49,452 bases of DNA from JAIQFR01 sp041494445 (GTDB lineage: Bacteria > Acidobacteriota > Polarisedimenticolia > Polarisedimenticolales > JAIQFR01), in assembly GCA_041494445.1 (NCBI GenBank), contig JBGQAU010000011.1, forward strand, positions 1 to 49,452, read 5' to 3'. Below, piece after piece: positions 7,803 through 17,011 of the stretch. Each line of letters starts with the position of its first letter. Within the stretch, counting starts at the first letter, position 1. The translations under genes and the position numbers were made by a program. The notes below the pieces were generated by a model. The model was not told where the DNA came from, made no database searches, and was given only the letters and a program-made list of their open reading frames with translations.

Positions 7803-10487
7803 ATGCGGGACACGGCACGGATCCTCGGCTCGATTCTCCCCCTCGCGCTGCTTACCCTCGTCGGGGGGCTCGGAGGGGGCATCGGCGAGACGCATGCCGC
7901 CACCTACTATCTGGACGGCGGTTGCACGTACAGCGGGAATGGTCTCGTGGACCAGTGTGCTTCTGCTGCTGGCCAGCCCGGCGCCAAGAAAACAGGCATA
8001 GAACTTCACGATATCCTTGACGCCGCAGCCTGTGGTGACACCATCACTATCAAGGGCGCGCACGATTCGTTCAATGGTATTTACTCCAACCCAGCAGCAC
8101 CCCATGGTAGTAACTTCGAGAATGGTGCCTTCAACATTGCAGGCAAGAATTGCACCTCGGGCGCCCCGCTAACCATCAAGGGTGCTGACCGCAGCAACAA
8201 GCCTCGTTTGTGTCACCACGCGGACTGCGGATTTAGCACCGAACAGGTTCCTTCTATTTTCGTCAGCGGCACGACCAACCAATTGATCTTCGATGGCCTG
8301 CGCGTTGACGGGCTGCTGTACGCCATTCACGATGGTAGGGACGGCATCCGGAATCTTGAGATCCGCTACTCTGAGTTCACAGGCGGCATGATTAACGACG
8401 GCAACTTCGGTCCACTCTATCTTCTTGGAGTGACCAACGCTTGGGTCCATCACAACTACTTTCACGACATGTTTACGCCGACAGGCAGCGGCTTCGCTTG
8501 CTTCTACAGGACGTATCGAGACTCCAACCACATCGTCGAATACAACACCTTCCGCCGCGGCTCAGGTGTTACTCCCGATGCTGCCATCTATTTCAAAGAG
8601 TCCCCCAGGAACAGCCACATTCGATACAATGACATTGAAGGTGGCATAAGTGTTCACTTTCAGCGAGACTCACTAGCTCCCGTTGGCACTCAAATTTACG
8701 GCAACATCTTGCATCAGGGGCCTGGCTTTAGCTGTAGCGGCAGCGGCGGTGGCGGGGGCACGATCCGACCTACGATACAATGGTCGGGGGATATGCCCGA
8801 TGGCTTTGCGTACAACAACACGTTCGTCGGCACACGAATCGAGGTGTTTGACACTAGGGCCACCAACGGTAATCCTCAAGTATCCTTAACTGCTTACAAC
8901 AACATCACTGTCGGTTCCATGACGTGTCCTAATGTTATTGATTGCACGACGGATAGTGCCGTCGCGTTTGCCATTTGCATGTCGCCTAGTTGGGGGTATC
9001 GCGCTGCTTACAATCTCAACCACAACATCTACCCCGCAAGCGCACACTTCCAGGGTAGTGGCACGAATTACACCTCACTCGCTAGTTGGGCTGCACAGGT
9101 AGGAGGCGGGGAGGCGAGTTCGCAAACTACTGCGTGTTCATTCGTCAGCAACACATGGCCCGGTGATTATCACATCACGGCAAGTACCTCTTGCAAGACC
9201 GCTTCTAGCACGGGTGGTGAGGTGGGTGCCTACGGTTGCACCACGTGTCCCAACTTCACGGGCTGCGTCGGACACACCTGCGGGGCGACCGTCCCTACCC
9301 CGGTCTGCGGCAACGGTGTCAAGGAGGGGACGGAAATCTGCGACGGTGGCGATCTGGGCGGGGCGACCTGCGCTACCCAGGGCCTCTATTGCGGCACGCT
9401 CCAGTGCAACAGCTCGTGCACGGGCTTCGTCACCACCTCGTGCGTCTCGGGACGCTGCGGGGACGGCCAGGTCCAATCCGCCTGTGGCGAGCAGTGCGAC
9501 GGCTCGGCCCTCGGCGGCCAGACCTGCCAGGGGCTCGGCTTCGACGGCGGGACCCTGACCTGCTCCTCCGGCTGCGCCCGCGATACGTCGGGCTGCACGT
9601 CGGCTCCATCGAGCCTTGAGTGCACGAACTGGCAGACGACGCATCCCGATTGGATCTGGTGCGACGACTTCGAGTACGCCAATGACAGCGCACTGCTGTC
9701 GAGCTACGACGATTCGAGTGTCGCTTACAGCAGTCCGCTTCCGGCCATGGGCGTATCCGCCGCCGACCACTACGCCGGCTCGAAGTCCCTCCGTTTCCAT
9801 TACGTCACCGGCGCGGTGGATGTCGGCTACGTCTGGCGCTACTTCGGCAGGAACCCGGCGGGATCGAACTACAGCAACACGACCGACTTCACCGACGTGT
9901 ACTGGCGCTTCTACATGAAACTTCAGCCGGACTGGACGGGGCAGCCGGAGAAGATCACACGTGCCACGGGATTCTACCGCTCGGACCGGTCGCAGACCTT
10001 CGTTGCGCACTTCTGGCAGGACCAGAATCCGCCAGGAAACGGAACGTCCTTGGACCCGGCGTCGTGCGTGAGCGGCTCGACTCCGGCGTGCAGCGGGTAC
10101 AACAACCTCAGCAACTTCACGTGGCTCGGCGAGCGTGACGGGGCGGATCGCCATGTCTACGACACCGCCAATGCAGGCGTCTGGCGGTGCATGGAGTTCC
10201 ACGCCAAGCTGAATACCTCGGGTGCGTCGGATGGCGTGCAGGAATATTGGATCGACGGCGCGCGCCAGGCCGGCCGCAGCGATCTGAACTTCCGTGGCAG
10301 CTACTCGAGTTACGGTATCAACGCCATCCAGCTCGAGGCGTACTGGAATACGGGCGCTATCGCCAACGAGGACAAGTACTACGACAACTTCGTCATCAGT
10401 CGGCAGAGAATCGGATGCACCAGCCCGCCCGCAGACACATCGCCACCCGCCGACGTCCAAAATGTGTCCCGGACCGACAAGCGGTGA
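7803..10487 (+). CDS. Secreted beta-helix / Cys-rich repeat / C-terminal domain mosaic protein
   Basis: An 894-residue secreted protein. The ATG at 7803, preceded by GAGG, gives a signal peptide (ILPLALLTLVGGLGGG, cut near THA-ATY). Residues about 35-480 look like a right-handed parallel beta-helix, with NIAGKNCTSGAPLTIKGADR and repeated rungs such as HNYFHDMF and YNTFRRGSG, as in surface lyase-type folds. Residues about 495-610 hold Cys-rich repeats (NGVKEGTEICDGGDLGG, GDGQVQSACGEQCDGSALGG) of the myxobacterial/DUF4215 kind. Residues about 615-880 form a jelly-roll-like domain (WIWCDDFEYANDSALLSSYD). The end, SPPADTSPPADV, resembles a linker, and no PEP-CTERM signal is present. The beta-helix part is much lower in GC than the rest. 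No catalytic residues could be assigned. Confidence 0.75.
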   Translation: MRDTARILGSILPLALLTLVGGLGGGIGETHAATYYLDGGCTYSGNGLVDQCASAAGQPGAKKTGIELHDILDAAACGDTITIKGAHDSFNGIYSNPAAPHGSNFENGAFNIAGKNCTSGAPLTIKGADRSNKPRLCHHADCGFSTEQVPSIFVSGTTNQLIFDGLRVDGLLYAIHDGRDGIRNLEIRYSEFTGGMINDGNFGPLYLLGVTNAWVHHNYFHDMFTPTGSGFACFYRTYRDSNHIVEYNTFRRGSGVTPDAAIYFKESPRNSHIRYNDIEGGISVHFQRDSLAPVGTQIYGNILHQGPGFSCSGSGGGGGTIRPTIQWSGDMPDGFAYNNTFVGTRIEVFDTRATNGNPQVSLTAYNNITVGSMTCPNVIDCTTDSAVAFAICMSPSWGYRAAYNLNHNIYPASAHFQGSGTNYTSLASWAAQVGGGEASSQTTACSFVSNTWPGDYHITASTSCKTASSTGGEVGAYGCTTCPNFTGCVGHTCGATVPTPVCGNGVKEGTEICDGGDLGGATCATQGLYCGTLQCNSSCTGFVTTSCVSGRCGDGQVQSACGEQCDGSALGGQTCQGLGFDGGTLTCSSGCARDTSGCTSAPSSLECTNWQTTHPDWIWCDDFEYANDSALLSSYDDSSVAYSSPLPAMGVSAADHYAGSKSLRFHYVTGAVDVGYVWRYFGRNPAGSNYSNTTDFTDVYWRFYMKLQPDWTGQPEKITRATGFYRSDRSQTFVAHFWQDQNPPGNGTSLDPASCVSGSTPACSGYNNLSNFTWLGERDGADRHVYDTANAGVWRCMEFHAKLNTSGASDGVQEYWIDGARQAGRSDLNFRGSYSSYGINAIQLEAYWNTGAIANEDKYYDNFVISRQRIGCTSPPADTSPPADVQNVSRTDKR

Positions 10488-10527
10488 ACATCGCGCCTTG
10501 CAGCACTGAGGGCGGTCCGGGCGACAC
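10464..10527 (+). repeat. Long inverted repeat at the end of the beta-helix gene
   Basis: GTGTCCCGGACCG at 10464-10476 pairs with CGGTCCGGGCGACAC at 10513-10527: eight plus five base pairs, with two bulged bases and a 36-base loop spanning the stop codon. It may act as a 3'-end structure; there is no U-tract. Confidence 0.4.
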
Positions 10528-10796
10528 GAGGGGGTCCCGCCATCCCGTGGCGGCCGCCGGGTAGAGCATCCGGCGCCTTGAGCCACGTACGTCCGAGCGC
10601 ATACGCCCGACCGGAAGGTCGGAAGCGGCCCATGCGCTTGGATAAGGGGACTCGTGCCCTGACGCCCCGCGTCCGACGGTCGGCGAACGGCGGGCCGACC
10701 GTGACGCGCGGCCGCTGGCTTGGCTCCGTTTCGCGTCGCGGCGTGCTAGAATTCGCGCCGAAGATAGCCGACGGCAACGTCCGGCAGAAAGGACCG
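10488..10796. other. Intergenic region before the GT4 gene
   Basis: About 310 bases. It holds the right arm of the inverted repeat at 10464-10527 and an extended -10 promoter at 10744-10752. Nothing else was recognised. Confidence 0.4.
10744..10752 (+). promoter_or_regulatory. Extended -10 promoter candidate
   Basis: TGC followed by TAGAAT (10747-10752) matches an extended -10 element, about 45 bases before the ATG at 10797. A TTGGCT at 10720-10725 is too distant (21 bases) to be a standard -35. Confidence 0.4.
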
Positions 10797-12056
10797 ATGC
10801 AGCCGCGACGCACGATCCTCTTCATCGAGCAGAACCTCGACGGAACGACCGGCGGGTCGTACCGTTCACTCCTGCACCTCGTGAAACGTATGGATAGATC
10901 GCTCTACCGACCGGTGGTGGCTTTCTATCGGGATCACGACCTGATGCCGCGTTACCGAGCCACGGGCTGTGAGATCCTGCTGCTCCGTTACCCGTCGCCG
11001 GTCGACCTGCGGCGCGCCTGGAGCGGCTCCGGCTCGGCCTGGTGCGTACCGCTGCGCGGGCTGGCCTCCTTCGTCCAGCGGGTGGCGAATCTCTTCCGGA
11101 TGTCGACCTTCCTCTTGCTCCGGAATCTCCACCTCATCACGAGAAAGAAGATCGATCTCGTCCACCTCAACAACGGTGTCACGGCCGGCTCCGAGCTTCT
11201 CTTGGCTGCCAAGCTCCTTGGAAGGAAGGTCGTCATCCACCAGCGGGGGATCGGACCGGTCCCGCGGTTGAACGCCCGGTTCGCGAGCTGGGCGGACCAC
11301 ATCATCTGCGTGTCCGACTCGGCGAGGGACAACCTGGTCGCCGCCGGCATTCCGCGAGCCAAGTGCACCACCGTCCACAATGGGATCGATCCCGACGAGT
11401 TCCTTTCGACAGTCCGGCGTAGCCCCGCGGAGGTTCGTCGGAGCCTCGGGCTCGCGGAGGACTGCCCGGTCGTGGGAATGGCGGGGATGATCCGTGCGTG
11501 GAAGGGCCAGCTAGTGCTCCTGGAGGCGATCCGGCTCCTTCACGCCGAGCGCCCCGGCTTACGCTGCGTGATCGTGGGAGGGGTGGCCGATCGCGACGAC
11601 AAGGATCGCATGTACCTGGAAGGGCTGCGGCGCTTCATCGCCGACAACGGGCTCGAGAAAACGGTCCAGATCCTGGACTACCAGCCCAACGTCGCGGAGT
11701 TCCTCCAAGTCCTCGACGTCATGGTCCACGCCGCCGTGGACCCGGAGCCGTTCAGCCGCACGGTACTCGAAGGGATGACGTTGGGCAGGGCGCTCGTCGC
11801 CACGAGCACTGGCGGTACGTCCGAGGCCATCCAGGACGGCGTGTCAGGGATCCTCGTACCGCCCAACGACTCGGAAGCCATGGCGGCGAAGATCGGTTTC
11901 CTGCTGGATCATCCCGAAGAGCGCCGTCGGCTCGGCCTTGGCGCACAGGAGACGATCCGGCAGAAATTCCTGATCGCGGCCAATGTCGCGGCCACCGAGC
12001 GCATCTACCGCTCCATCTTCGAGCGGAAAACCGCACCCCGCACGGCTTCCCGATAA
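10797..12056 (+). CDS. GT4-family glycosyltransferase
   Basis: A 419-residue GT-B enzyme. The ATG at 10797 follows AGAAAGGA and starts directly with the first strand (TILFIEQNLDGTTGGSYRSL). Donor-domain marks are VGMAGMIRAWKGQLVLLEAI, RCVIVGGVADRDD and DVMVHAAVDPEPFSRTVLEG with the conserved Glu pair, then TGGTSEAIQDGVSGILVPP. It is the first gene of a plus-strand run through 16887 that also contains sugar-amine genes. Acceptor and sugar are unknown. Confidence 0.85.
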   Translation: MQPRRTILFIEQNLDGTTGGSYRSLLHLVKRMDRSLYRPVVAFYRDHDLMPRYRATGCEILLLRYPSPVDLRRAWSGSGSAWCVPLRGLASFVQRVANLFRMSTFLLLRNLHLITRKKIDLVHLNNGVTAGSELLLAAKLLGRKVVIHQRGIGPVPRLNARFASWADHIICVSDSARDNLVAAGIPRAKCTTVHNGIDPDEFLSTVRRSPAEVRRSLGLAEDCPVVGMAGMIRAWKGQLVLLEAIRLLHAERPGLRCVIVGGVADRDDKDRMYLEGLRRFIADNGLEKTVQILDYQPNVAEFLQVLDVMVHAAVDPEPFSRTVLEGMTLGRALVATSTGGTSEAIQDGVSGILVPPNDSEAMAAKIGFLLDHPEERRRLGLGAQETIRQKFLIAANVAATERIYRSIFERKTAPRTASR

Positions 12057-12150
12057 GATCGAGACCTTTGTTCGAGCACCGCCCAGAGCCGTAAGACGCG
12101 ACCCGGGGAACACCTTGCTCTTGACCCGGCACACCAAACCCGCATTCTCG

Positions 12151-13695
12151 ATGACGAAGCCGCTTCCCGCTGCCTACAGCCCCTCCCCGGCGATGATTGC
12201 GTTCCTGATCATCGCTGCAATCGCCCTATATGTCGCCGGCTTCTACTACAAAGCCCTGGGGTGTGACGGCGGCTGGTACAGCTACCCCGCTCTCGAACTG
12301 GCGCAGCACGGCACTCTCGGCGGAAACCTGCGGACTCCCGCTGAGCAACTGCAGCACGGCGGGTCGGGCGCCACGTTCGGATTCGTCACTCAGAACTCTA
12401 TACGGGTCCTCTACACGACAATCTGGTTCAAGTTGTTTTCGCCGAACATCTACACCGTCAAGTTCCTCAGCCTCATCGAGCTGGTCGCTCTGGTCGTCGT
12501 CCTGTACCTTGCTTTGTCCGCGATTGTCCCGAGCACCATCTGGCGCCTGTTTGTCCTCGGCATCTTCCTCACTGACCAGACGGTGTCGCTGACCGCCGCC
12601 GCCGACATTCGCCCCGACATTGCAGTCGCCACCATCGCGCTGCTGCTGTTCTGCTTCGTCGATCGGAGACGAAGCGTCGGCTCGACGGCTGCTGCCGTAC
12701 TGACTTGTTTCCTGCTGCCTCTCGTTCACGTAACCGCTGTCGTGCCATGGCTTGGAGTGATGGCTTACGTGATCACCCGAGACTATCTCGCGAGGAGTCG
12801 GCGTCGCACGGCACTGCTCTTTCCCGCTGCGATGACAATTGCGTTCCTCGTCGCATTCGTCTTCGGCGGACGTCTGTTCGCGCACGTTGCGCCAGCCGTG
12901 CAGGGCGCCCACACCGTTGGCGTGACCGCGGCCGACAAGGTCCGATCGCTGTTCTACGCCGGCCCCTCGGTCATGTTCGCCAAGGAGGTTTTGCGTTGGC
13001 GTGGCTATTTCTTCACGACCAATGTCGCCTCTCTGGGGGTTCTTTTCGGTGGCGTAGCTCTCGCGATCCCGCGCATCCGCCGAGACTCCGCAGCCGGGGC
13101 CTCGCATCTCGGACTTCTTTCCGCTGTGGTCGTCATGTTCGCATCTCTCCTGCTCCTGGATCCGCACCCCACCGACTTCCACGCCATTCCCGCCACACCA
13201 TTCTTCTACCTTCTTTTCGCGGCGGGCCTTCCGTCGCTCGGGCAATCCCCGAGCAGAATGCGACTTGTCGCCATCGGCTTGGCGCTCCTGGCGGGACTCA
13301 CATCCCTGGTCTTGGCCGCCAGAATCGCGAGGAGTGGCTGGATCTCCGGGTACAATATCGTATCGATAGGTCGACTCCTGGAACGCATACAAAACGACTC
13401 CCCCTCTCGCGCGGTCATCATTGGACCCACCGAGGTCTACCCGTTTCTGGACGTCCGGCGTGGCTTCCTGATCGTCGACAATACCAGGGATGGTGGGCAT
13501 TTCGCCGACATCCGTGCGGTGCTGCCTTCGGTTCAGTTCGTGGTCCTCAATGCGGACTACGAAAAGTACCGGTGGCGCGAGAAGTTCCTGGCGGCCTATC
13601 CGGATTACTCGCTGCAGCAGGTCGCGAGCCTCAGGGGATCGAACGAAGCGCTCACAGTCTGCCGGTTACTGCACCCCGTCGCCAAGCCGTCCTGA
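12151..13695 (+). CDS. Polytopic membrane protein, GT-C/ArnT-like glycosyltransferase candidate
   Basis: A 514-residue protein with about ten hydrophobic segments. After the first membrane helix (MIAFLIIAAIALYVAGFYY) comes a short outer loop, ALGCDGGWYSYPALELAQHG, with an acidic residue where GT-C/PMT enzymes keep their catalytic Asp, and then DIRPDIAVATIAL-type later segments. The C-terminal roughly 110 residues (from SIGRLLERIQND) are soluble, which is common in this superfamily. The start at 12151 leaves a 14-residue lead; 12193 is an alternative. By family logic it would use a polyprenyl-phosphate sugar on the periplasmic side. No specific family name can be assigned by eye. Confidence 0.6.
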   Translation: MTKPLPAAYSPSPAMIAFLIIAAIALYVAGFYYKALGCDGGWYSYPALELAQHGTLGGNLRTPAEQLQHGGSGATFGFVTQNSIRVLYTTIWFKLFSPNIYTVKFLSLIELVALVVVLYLALSAIVPSTIWRLFVLGIFLTDQTVSLTAAADIRPDIAVATIALLLFCFVDRRRSVGSTAAAVLTCFLLPLVHVTAVVPWLGVMAYVITRDYLARSRRRTALLFPAAMTIAFLVAFVFGGRLFAHVAPAVQGAHTVGVTAADKVRSLFYAGPSVMFAKEVLRWRGYFFTTNVASLGVLFGGVALAIPRIRRDSAAGASHLGLLSAVVVMFASLLLLDPHPTDFHAIPATPFFYLLFAAGLPSLGQSPSRMRLVAIGLALLAGLTSLVLAARIARSGWISGYNIVSIGRLLERIQNDSPSRAVIIGPTEVYPFLDVRRGFLIVDNTRDGGHFADIRAVLPSVQFVVLNADYEKYRWREKFLAAYPDYSLQQVASLRGSNEALTVCRLLHPVAKPS

Positions 13696-13992
13696 TTCGG
13701 AGGGCCCTGCCCTATCCTCGACGATTCGGCGCCCCCGGAAGTTGGCCTCCGAGCGCCGCTGCTGGCGCCGTCGCTCCAGACTGACGGCTGGCGCGATGCG
13801 CCTACCCTACGAACGATCCGATTGGTGTACCATCTCGGCGAACTGGACGAAAGGACGGCGGCATGGCGACCGAGCTTTCCGAGGTGAACAGAGGCCAGCG
13901 GCAGAGGTCCACATGGTGAATGCGCCGGTGCTCTTGCGGACATGAGTCGATCAGCGAGGCCAAACGCCGTTTGACTTCGGAAGGTGGTGCGT
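13696..13992. other. Intergenic region with an 18-codon open frame
   Basis: About 297 bases. The only coding-like item is a short frame from ATG 13863 to TGA 13919 (MATELSEVNRGQRQRSTW), with a weak purine-rich stretch upstream. It could be a leader peptide or a gene relic. No terminator was recognised. Confidence 0.35.
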
Positions 13993-14985
13993 ATGACCCG
14001 ATACAGCGTGGGAGGCGAAAATGAGTTCGCCTCCCTCCAGGCGCGCGCTGACCTGGCGGGTGGCGTCTCGGTCGTCGTTCCGGTCTACAACAGCGAAGCG
14101 ACGCTGCCACTGCTGATCGCGCGCCTCGAGGGGGTACTGCGCGGCCGGACGCAGCGCTACGAGGTGATCCTCGTCAACGACGGCAGCCGCGACGGCAGCT
14201 GGGAGGTGGTCAAGCGCTTGGCTCAGACCCACGGCTGGGTCCGCGGCTTCAACTTGATGCGCAACTTCGGTCAGCACAACGCGCTCCTGTGCGGCATTCG
14301 CGCCGCGCTTTACGCGTTCATCGTGACCATCGACGACGATCTTCAGAACCCGCCGGAGGAGATTCCCAAGCTACTCGACGAGCTGAACCGGGGGTTCGAC
14401 GTCGTTTACGGCCCACCGGAAAAGGAGCAGCACGGTCTGCTGCGGGATCTGGCCTCCGTGATCACCAAGCTGGTGCTGCAAAAGACGATGGGCGCCGCTA
14501 CGGCCCGCAAGATCAGCGCCTTTCGCGTCTTTCGCACACGGCTGCGGCAGGCATTCGCCAACTACCAGAGTCCGTATGTCTCGATTGACGTGCTCCTGAC
14601 TTGGGGAACGGCGAAGTTCAGTTCGGTGAGCGTGCGCCACGATGCCCGCGCGAGTGGCGTCTCCAACTACACTCTCGGCAAGCTGCTGGTCCATGCGCTG
14701 AACATGTTCACGGGGTTCAGCACCTGGCCGCTGCGCCTCGCGAGCCTGATCGGCTTCGCGTTCACGTTCTTCGGCGTCGGCGTGCTGACCTATGTCTTGG
14801 GACGCTACTTGCTGCAGGGAACAACGGTGGCCGGATTCCCATTTCTGGCCTCTATCATCGCTATTTTCTCCGGCGCCCAGCTGTTCGCCCTTGGACTGAT
14901 CGGCGAGTACTTGGCGCGACTGCACTCTCGGATGATGGAGCGACCGGTGTACGCGGTTCTTGAAGAGACGCCGGCGGTGGAGTGA
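13993..14985 (+). CDS. GT2 glycosyltransferase, GtrB/ArnC/DPM1 type
   Basis: A 330-residue membrane-anchored GT-A enzyme of the type that moves a sugar from a nucleotide to polyprenyl phosphate. Visible are VSVVVPVYNSEATLPLLIAR, VILVNDGSRDGSWEVVKRLA, the DDD metal site in VTIDDDLQNPPEEIPKLL, and YGPPEKEQHGLLRDLASVI. Two C-terminal membrane segments are present (LIGFAFTFFGVGVLTYVLG and FLASIIAIFSGAQLFALGLI). ATG 13993 follows GGAAGGTGG; GTG 13984 is possible. The end overlaps the next gene by four bases (GTGA). The neighbours WecD and WecE suggest an amino-deoxysugar as donor; that is inference. Confidence 0.88.
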   Translation: MTRYSVGGENEFASLQARADLAGGVSVVVPVYNSEATLPLLIARLEGVLRGRTQRYEVILVNDGSRDGSWEVVKRLAQTHGWVRGFNLMRNFGQHNALLCGIRAALYAFIVTIDDDLQNPPEEIPKLLDELNRGFDVVYGPPEKEQHGLLRDLASVITKLVLQKTMGAATARKISAFRVFRTRLRQAFANYQSPYVSIDVLLTWGTAKFSSVSVRHDARASGVSNYTLGKLLVHALNMFTGFSTWPLRLASLIGFAFTFFGVGVLTYVLGRYLLQGTTVAGFPFLASIIAIFSGAQLFALGLIGEYLARLHSRMMERPVYAVLEETPAVE

Positions 14986-15749
14986 CGTCTGTGGACGGAT
15001 CGCTGCTCGAGCCTTGCGAGTCGCTCCCCTGGGACAGCCAGTTCTTCGGCTTTTCCGTCGCGAGGGTGCGGTCTCGCAAGCTGGACCCGGCGATCGCCCG
15101 GGAGGTCGACGGGTGGTGTCGCCGCCGGGGTGTGTCGTGCCTGTATTTCCTTGCGCGCGCAGACGACGGCGCGACGACCCGCACGGCCGAGGACGCCGGT
15201 TATCGGCTAGTCGATGTTCGAGTGACCCTGGAGCGCGAGATGATCGACACCGACCAGGGCCGATTCGAACTGGCGGGGCTGCGGCAGGCCCGGCCCGATG
15301 ATGCCAGTATCCTGGGAGAAACGGCGCGGGTCAGCTATCGCGACACCCGGTTCCACTACGACCCGAACATCCCGCTCGCGCAGAGCGACGCGCTCTATCA
15401 GCGGTGGGTCGAAGTGAGCATTGAGGGCTATGCCGACGCCGTTTTCGTCACCGAGGACGAACAGGGGGCCACGGGCTATATCTCCTGCCATCTGAACGCC
15501 GCCGAACACTGCGGGACGATCGGTCTTGTGGGCGTCGTCGAGCGGGCCCGGGGTCGGAGCGTCGGCCGCCGCCTCGTGGAAGGCGCGTTGGGTTGGTTTA
15601 CGGTGCAGGGGATGCGAAACGCCTCCGTGGTCACACAGGGGCGCAACGTGGCGGCGCAGCGACTCTACCAGCGGTGCGGCTTCGTCACGCGCAGCGTGGA
15701 ACTCTACTATCACAAGTGGTATGTGCTGCAGAGGTCTAAACATGAGTAG
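14982..15749 (+). CDS. WecD/RffC-like GNAT N-acetyltransferase
   Basis: A 255-residue GNAT protein resembling dTDP-fucosamine acetyltransferase WecD. The N-terminal LPWDSQFFGFSVARV matches the family's W(D/E)xxFFG opening. The C-terminal GNAT core has GLVGVVERARGRSVGRRLVE with the acetyl-CoA loop (RGRSVGRRL), then NVAAQRLYQRCGFVTRSVEL. The GTG start overlaps the previous stop (GTGA), and its end overlaps wecE by eight bases, as wecD and wecE also adjoin in Enterobacteriaceae. It likely acetylates the 4-amino sugar made by the adjacent WecE. Specificity is inferred from similarity and neighbourhood. Confidence 0.78.
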   Translation: MTSVDGSLLEPCESLPWDSQFFGFSVARVRSRKLDPAIAREVDGWCRRRGVSCLYFLARADDGATTRTAEDAGYRLVDVRVTLEREMIDTDQGRFELAGLRQARPDDASILGETARVSYRDTRFHYDPNIPLAQSDALYQRWVEVSIEGYADAVFVTEDEQGATGYISCHLNAAEHCGTIGLVGVVERARGRSVGRRLVEGALGWFTVQGMRNASVVTQGRNVAAQRLYQRCGFVTRSVELYYHKWYVLQRSKHE

Positions 15750-16887
15750 CTACCGCATACCGTTCAACCGCTCGTCGCTTGTCGGCCGGGAGCAGCAGTA
15801 CATCAGCCAGGCAATGACCATCGGTCAGATCGCCGGAGACCAGACTTTTTCCAAGCGGTGTCAGGCGTTCCTGGAGCAAGTGCTGGGCGCCCCCAAAGCC
15901 CTGCTGACCACCTCTTGCACACATGCGCTGGAGATGTCCGCGTTGCTGCTGAACATCCAGCCAGGGGACGAGGTCATCGTTCCTTCCTTCACCTTCGTCT
16001 CGACGGTCAACGCCTTCGTGCTGCGCGGGGCTCGGCCGGTGTTCATCGACAGCCGACCGGACACCCTGAACCTCGACGAGTGCAAGCTGGAGGCGTTGAT
16101 CACGCCGCGGACGAAGGCCATCGTCGTCGTTCACTACGCCGGTGTCGCGTGCGAAATGGATGCGATTTTCGCGATCGCCGACCAACGGGCGATCCCGGTG
16201 GTAGAGGACAACGCACACGGCCTGTTCGCCAAGTACAAAGGGCGTCACCTGGGGACGTTGGGGCGCCTCGCGACGCTGAGCTTCCACGAAACGAAGAACT
16301 TCACCTGCGGCGAGGGCGGCGCGCTGCTGATCAACGATCAGAGTCTCGTCGAGCGGGCCGAGATCATCCGCGAGAAGGGCACGAATCGGAGTCGGTTCTT
16401 TCGCAAGCAGGTCGACAAGTACACTTGGGTCGATATTGGATCGAGCTACGTGATGTCCGACGTGCTGGCGGCGTTTCTGTACGGACAACTCGAGGCGTGG
16501 GAGCAGATCCAGCGCAAGCGTCGCGCAGTGTGGGAGCGTTACCACGCGAATCTCGTCGATTGGGCGCGAAGCTGGGGCGTCAGAACGCCGGTCGTGCCGC
16601 CGGAATGCGAGCAGAGCTACCACATGTATTACATCGTTCTTCCATCGCTGGATGCGCGGTGCAGGCTGATCGACCACCTGGCCGAGAGGGGGATCCTGAG
16701 CGTATTCCACTTTCTGCCGCTGCACCTGTCGGAAATGGGTCTTCGCTTCGGCGGCCGGCCGGGCGACTGTCCCGTCGCCGAGGACGTCAGCGACCGGCTG
16801 CTGCGACTCCCGTTCTACAATGAGCTCAGTCAGGCGGACCAGGATCTCGTGATCGAGGCGATCGGCGAGTTCCGCTGCGACGTGTGA
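15742..16887 (+). CDS. wecE: dTDP-4-amino-4,6-dideoxygalactose transaminase
   Basis: A 381-residue PLP aminotransferase with strong WecE/RffA signatures. These include ALLTTSCTHALEMSALLL, DEVIVPSFTFVSTVNAFVLR, VVEDNAHGLFAKYKGRHLGT and LSFHETKNFTCGEGGALLIN, with the Schiff-base Lys near residue 185. Also present are EIIREKGTNRSRFFRKQVDK and YTWVDIGSSYVMSDVLAAFL. It converts dTDP-4-keto-6-deoxyglucose plus glutamate to dTDP-4-amino-4,6-dideoxygalactose. The ATG at 15742 lies inside the end of the acetyltransferase gene. No rmlA/rmlB genes for making the substrate are present here. Family identity is firm; the exact isomer made is not provable by eye. Confidence 0.88.
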   Translation: MSSYRIPFNRSSLVGREQQYISQAMTIGQIAGDQTFSKRCQAFLEQVLGAPKALLTTSCTHALEMSALLLNIQPGDEVIVPSFTFVSTVNAFVLRGARPVFIDSRPDTLNLDECKLEALITPRTKAIVVVHYAGVACEMDAIFAIADQRAIPVVEDNAHGLFAKYKGRHLGTLGRLATLSFHETKNFTCGEGGALLINDQSLVERAEIIREKGTNRSRFFRKQVDKYTWVDIGSSYVMSDVLAAFLYGQLEAWEQIQRKRRAVWERYHANLVDWARSWGVRTPVVPPECEQSYHMYYIVLPSLDARCRLIDHLAERGILSVFHFLPLHLSEMGLRFGGRPGDCPVAEDVSDRLLRLPFYNELSQADQDLVIEAIGEFRCDV

Positions 16888-17011
16888 AGGCGAGACCGGG
16901 CGGCGGGACCGAAGGCCCACTTCGTTTCCGCCGGAATCCGTGCAAGGAGCTGAAAGTCCCGTGAGCCCGGCGCGAACGCGGAATCGACTGAGCCCAACAC
17001 GCGGGGAGGCG

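Noticed and set aside
10400..10487. PEP-CTERM sorting tail on the beta-helix protein
   Set aside because: The C-terminus (DTSPPADVQNVSRTDKR) has no PEP motif, no membrane helix and no basic end after one.
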